A stretch of 18,818 bases of DNA from Flavobacterium psychrophilum (lineage in GTDB: Bacteria; Bacteroidota; Bacteroidia; Flavobacteriales; Flavobacteriaceae): NCBI GenBank assembly GCA_943325515.2, contig CALPPS020000050.1:1-18818 (forward strand), given 5' to 3'. Position numbers and translations under genes: made by a program. Positions 16,267 through 18,818 of this stretch are shown here, piece after piece (the first letter of the stretch is position 1; every line of letters starts with the position of its first letter). The notes below the pieces were generated by a model, which saw only the letters and a program-made list of their open reading frames with translations, was not told where the DNA came from and did no database searches.

Positions 16267-16279
16267 CATAAAATCTTTG

Positions 16280-16287
16280 TAACTTTG
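16280..16287 (+). promoter_or_regulatory. truA promoter, -7 box TAACTTTG
   Basis: Exact TAnnTTTG match. Its last base is the G of the GTG that begins the longest truA frame, so that GTG would be upstream of, or at, the transcription start. It probably drives truA and the ABC exporter together. Confidence 0.55.
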
Positions 16288-16313
16288 TGACTTCAAAAAT
16301 TAGAAGAAACACA

Positions 16314-17051
16314 TTGAGATATTTTATCGAATTAGCTTATAAAGGAACTAATTATCATGGTTGGCAATACCAACCCGAAGCTAATTCTGTTCAAGAAACG
16401 CTTAATAAAGCTCTGTCTGTTTTACTAAAAACAGCTATTGACGTTGTTGGGGCTGGAAGAACGGATACTGGAGTGCATGCCAAGCAAATGTATGCTCATT
16501 TTGATTTTGAAAAAGAAATCAATACTAATCAATTAGTACATAAATTGAATTCTTTTTTACCCAAAGACATCGTTGTTTATTCTGTTATTAAAGTTTCAAA
16601 CGAAGCACATGCTCGATTTGACGCTATCAAACGAACCTATGAATATCATATTCATACGTTCAAAGATGTTTTTGAAAACGAAGGCAGTTGGTTACATCAA
16701 TTACCTTTGGATTTAGATAAAATGAATGAAGCTTGTCAAATTCTTTTCAAGTATAATGATTTTGAATGTTTTTCTAAAACGAATACCGATGTTAGAACCT
16801 TTAATTGTGTTGTTTTTGAAGCAAATTGGAAACAAATAGGAAGTAAAGTAGTTTTTACAATTGCAGCCGACAGATTTTTACGTAATATGGTTAGAGCTAT
16901 TGTTGGCACCATGATAAATATTGGTTTAAACAAAATAAGTTTAACTGATTTTGAAAAAATAATTGAAAGCAAAAACCGAAGTCAAGCTGGATTTTCAGCA
17001 CCTGCTCATGGCTTATATTTAACTCAAATAGCCTACGAATACATCAAATAA
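16314..17051 (+). CDS. truA: tRNA pseudouridine synthase A
   Basis: Cytosolic enzyme that isomerises uridines 38-40 in the anticodon arm of many tRNAs. From the TTG at 16314 it has 245 residues. The start (M)RYFIELAYKGTNYHGWQYQP matches the canonical N-terminus. The catalytic motif GAGRTDTGVHA carries Asp51. RFDAIKRTYEYHI and RFLRNMVRAIVGTM (the C-terminal RNA-binding and active-site wall segment) are intact. The frame extends nine codons further to a GTG at 16287, but that overlaps the promoter box, and the extra residues TSKIRRNT are not typical. The rare TTG start is therefore preferred, with a purine-rich AGAAGAA about 10 bases before it. The gene ends 3 bp before the ABC exporter ATG, so the two form an operon. 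Confidence 0.92.
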   Translation: MRYFIELAYKGTNYHGWQYQPEANSVQETLNKALSVLLKTAIDVVGAGRTDTGVHAKQMYAHFDFEKEINTNQLVHKLNSFLPKDIVVYSVIKVSNEAHARFDAIKRTYEYHIHTFKDVFENEGSWLHQLPLDLDKMNEACQILFKYNDFECFSKTNTDVRTFNCVVFEANWKQIGSKVVFTIAADRFLRNMVRAIVGTMINIGLNKISLTDFEKIIESKNRSQAGFSAPAHGLYLTQIAYEYIK

Positions 17052-17054
17052 TAC

Positions 17055-18809
17055 ATGAAAGCTAAAGCATTCGATACTAACTTATTTAAACGAATTTTAA
17101 AATATACCAAACCCTATAAATTAAGATATTATGGTGTGATTTTATTTGCTGTTTCTCTTTCTGTTTTTGCAGCACTTCGCCCCTATTTATTAAAACAAAC
17201 GGTTGATGCTTACATAAAACCCAGAGACGAACACGGATTGTTGTTTTATGTAACCATTATGGGTTTTGTTTTGCTAGCCGAAGTTTTATCACAATTCCTT
17301 TTTGTCTATTGGGCTAATATTTTAGGTCAAGACATTATCAAAGATATCAGAGTAAAACTTTTCAAACACATGTTGAGTTTTAGAATGAAATATTATGACA
17401 ATTCGCCTGTGGGAATGTTAGTCACGCGCTCAGTTTCAGACATTGAACAAATAGCTCGTATTTTTAGTCAAGGATTATTTATGATCATGAGTGATTTGAT
17501 GAAAATGTTGGTGGTTTTAGCTTTTATGTTTTATATGAATTGGCGATTGACTTGGATAGTTATTATTGCTATGCCTGTACTAGTTTACATCACTAGAATA
17601 TTCCAAAGGAAAATGCAATTGGCTTTTGAAGAAGTACGAAATCAAGTAGCCAATATGAATACTTTCGTTCAAGAGCGAGTTACAGGAATGAAAATAGTGC
17701 AACTTTTTAACCGTGAAGATATTGAATATGAAAAGTTTAAAGAAATAAATGGTAAACATAACAATGCTTGGATTAAAACAATTTTTTATAACTCCATCTT
17801 CTTCCCTATTGCTGATATTATTTCATCGTTAACACTTGGTGCAGTAGTTTTATATGGAGGTTTTCATATTCTTGATGGTGATAAATTTACCAGCTTTGGT
17901 GATTTGTTTTCCTATACTATGTTCATAGGAATGCTCTTTAATCCTTTGCGTCAAATTGCGGATAAATTTAATGAAATGCAAATGGGTATGATTGCAGCCA
18001 ATCGTGTTTTTGATATTTTGGATTCAGATGTTGATGTGCAACTAAATGGAACTAAAATTGCTAATCATTTTCATGGAAACATTCGTTTTGAAAATGTGCG
18101 TTTCAGTTATATTACTGATGAAGAAGTAGTAAAAGGCATTAATTTAAATGTAAAATCTGGAGAGACCATAGCTATAGTGGGTGCAACTGGCGCTGGAAAA
18201 TCTACTATTATTAATCTTCTAAATCGGTTTTACGAAATTAATTCTGGAGTAATTTATATTGACGACCAAAACATCAACGAATTTAAACTCGAAAGTCTTC
18301 GCAACCAAATTGCCATTGTTCTTCAAGATGTTTTTCTTTTTGCAGATACAATTCATAATAATATTACTTTAAATAATCCACACATCTCAAAAGACGATGT
18401 AATAACCGCTGCTAAAAAAATTGGAGTTCATAAGTTCATAAAAAGCTTGCCTGGTGGTTATGATTATGATGTAAAAGAACGAGGTGTGATGCTTTCTTCT
18501 GGTCAACGCCAATTAATAGCTTTTCTTCGAGCATATGTTAGCAATCCAAGTATTTTGATATTAGATGAAGCTACTTCTTCTATTGATACTTATAGTGAAG
18601 AATTAATTCAAAAAGCAACTGAAAAAATAACAAAAGGAAGAACCTCCATCGTAATAGCGCATCGATTGGCAACTATTGTCAATGCAGACAAAATAATTGT
18701 AATGGATAAAGGACAAATTGTTGAAGAAGGAACCCATCAAGAATTAGTCAACAAAGCAGAAGGTTACTATAAAAAATTATATGATTCTCAGTTTTCTATT
18801 GAAGTTTAA
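17055..18809 (+). CDS. ABC exporter half-transporter (MsbA/BmrA-like), substrate unknown
   Basis: Inner-membrane ABC transporter with fused membrane and ATPase domains, 584 residues, working as a homo- or heterodimer. Six membrane helices lie in residues about 22-300 (for example YGVILFAVSLSVFAAL and LTWIVIIAMPVLVYI), with the coupling-helix region MKYYDNSPVGMLVTRSVSD at 111-129. The ATPase domain has Walker A GATGAGKST (376-384), Q-loop Gln424, signature LSSGQRQL (480-487; Ser replaces the first Gly of LSGGQ, as in several exporters of this type), Walker B LILDEATSSID (501-511, with catalytic Glu505) and switch His536. It appears catalytically complete. Lipid A, lipid or drug export are all possible and the sequence does not decide. 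It begins 3 bp after truA and is co-transcribed with it; the truA link is common in this phylum as I recall. Its stop is 9 bp from the window edge, so any third operon gene is not visible. Confidence 0.95.
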   Translation: MKAKAFDTNLFKRILKYTKPYKLRYYGVILFAVSLSVFAALRPYLLKQTVDAYIKPRDEHGLLFYVTIMGFVLLAEVLSQFLFVYWANILGQDIIKDIRVKLFKHMLSFRMKYYDNSPVGMLVTRSVSDIEQIARIFSQGLFMIMSDLMKMLVVLAFMFYMNWRLTWIVIIAMPVLVYITRIFQRKMQLAFEEVRNQVANMNTFVQERVTGMKIVQLFNREDIEYEKFKEINGKHNNAWIKTIFYNSIFFPIADIISSLTLGAVVLYGGFHILDGDKFTSFGDLFSYTMFIGMLFNPLRQIADKFNEMQMGMIAANRVFDILDSDVDVQLNGTKIANHFHGNIRFENVRFSYITDEEVVKGINLNVKSGETIAIVGATGAGKSTIINLLNRFYEINSGVIYIDDQNINEFKLESLRNQIAIVLQDVFLFADTIHNNITLNNPHISKDDVITAAKKIGVHKFIKSLPGGYDYDVKERGVMLSSGQRQLIAFLRAYVSNPSILILDEATSSIDTYSEELIQKATEKITKGRTSIVIAHRLATIVNADKIIVMDKGQIVEEGTHQELVNKAEGYYKKLYDSQFSIEV

Positions 18810-18818
18810 TTGATAAAA

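Overview
This AT-rich window (roughly one third G+C by eye) looks like the chromosome of a member of the Bacteroidota, most likely Flavobacteriaceae and close to Flavobacterium. Four things point there. Twelve start sites carry the Bacteroidota -7 promoter box TAnnTTTG (or a one-mismatch version) where a leader would begin, and Shine-Dalgarno sequences are essentially absent. Rho has a long Asn-rich N-terminal extension. A proton-pump proteorhodopsin lies beside a Brp/Blh retinal-forming dioxygenase. The small membrane protein of the DUF4293 type is a Bacteroidota family. The region is ordinary core chromosome: no insertion sequence, phage gene, tRNA, CRISPR array or obvious transferred block was seen.

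Layout. Positions 1-2.2 kb, minus strand: adenylosuccinate lyase (purB) and a sirtuin deacylase. 2.3-6.3 kb: a SpoU/TrmH-type RNA methyltransferase (+), a YbiT-like ABC-F ATPase (-), and an unrecognised lipoprotein with a degenerate thioredoxin-like C-terminus (+). 6.3-8.2 kb, minus strand: a small (TalC-type) transaldolase, an SDR oxidoreductase and the SRP RNA gene. 8.3-11.1 kb: a glutaminyl cyclase-like lipoprotein (+), then proteorhodopsin (-) and blh (+) diverging from a short AT-rich intergene. 11.1-15.1 kb, minus strand: dnaK and rho, separated by 339 bp that holds a sigma-54-like promoter and an inverted repeat in front of dnaK. 15.2-18.8 kb: a DUF4293-type membrane protein (+), a YfcE-like phosphoesterase (-), then truA and an ABC exporter as a two-gene operon (+).

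Most genes are single transcription units in convergent or divergent pairs, and almost every convergent junction holds a bidirectional hairpin terminator. The one clear functional module is proteorhodopsin plus Blh: Blh cleaves beta-carotene to retinal, and the opsin uses it for light-driven proton export. The carotenoid genes are not here. RNA and protein-synthesis housekeeping (trmH-like, ABC-F, SRP RNA, rho, truA, dnaK) dominates the rest.

Several reading frames extend upstream to TTG or GTG codons that lie inside promoter boxes. For these I give shorter, promoter-consistent starts: sirtuin, lipoprotein, proteorhodopsin and truA. The DUF4293-type gene is also shortened, because its -7 box lies within the upstream extension of its frame. 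I found no convincing new multi-gene system. The observations most worth checking are the sigma-54-like dnaK promoter, the one-sided decay of ATPase site II in the ABC-F protein, the redox-dead thioredoxin-like lipoprotein, the heptamer repeat upstream of purB, and a LacI-like palindrome upstream of the SDR gene.
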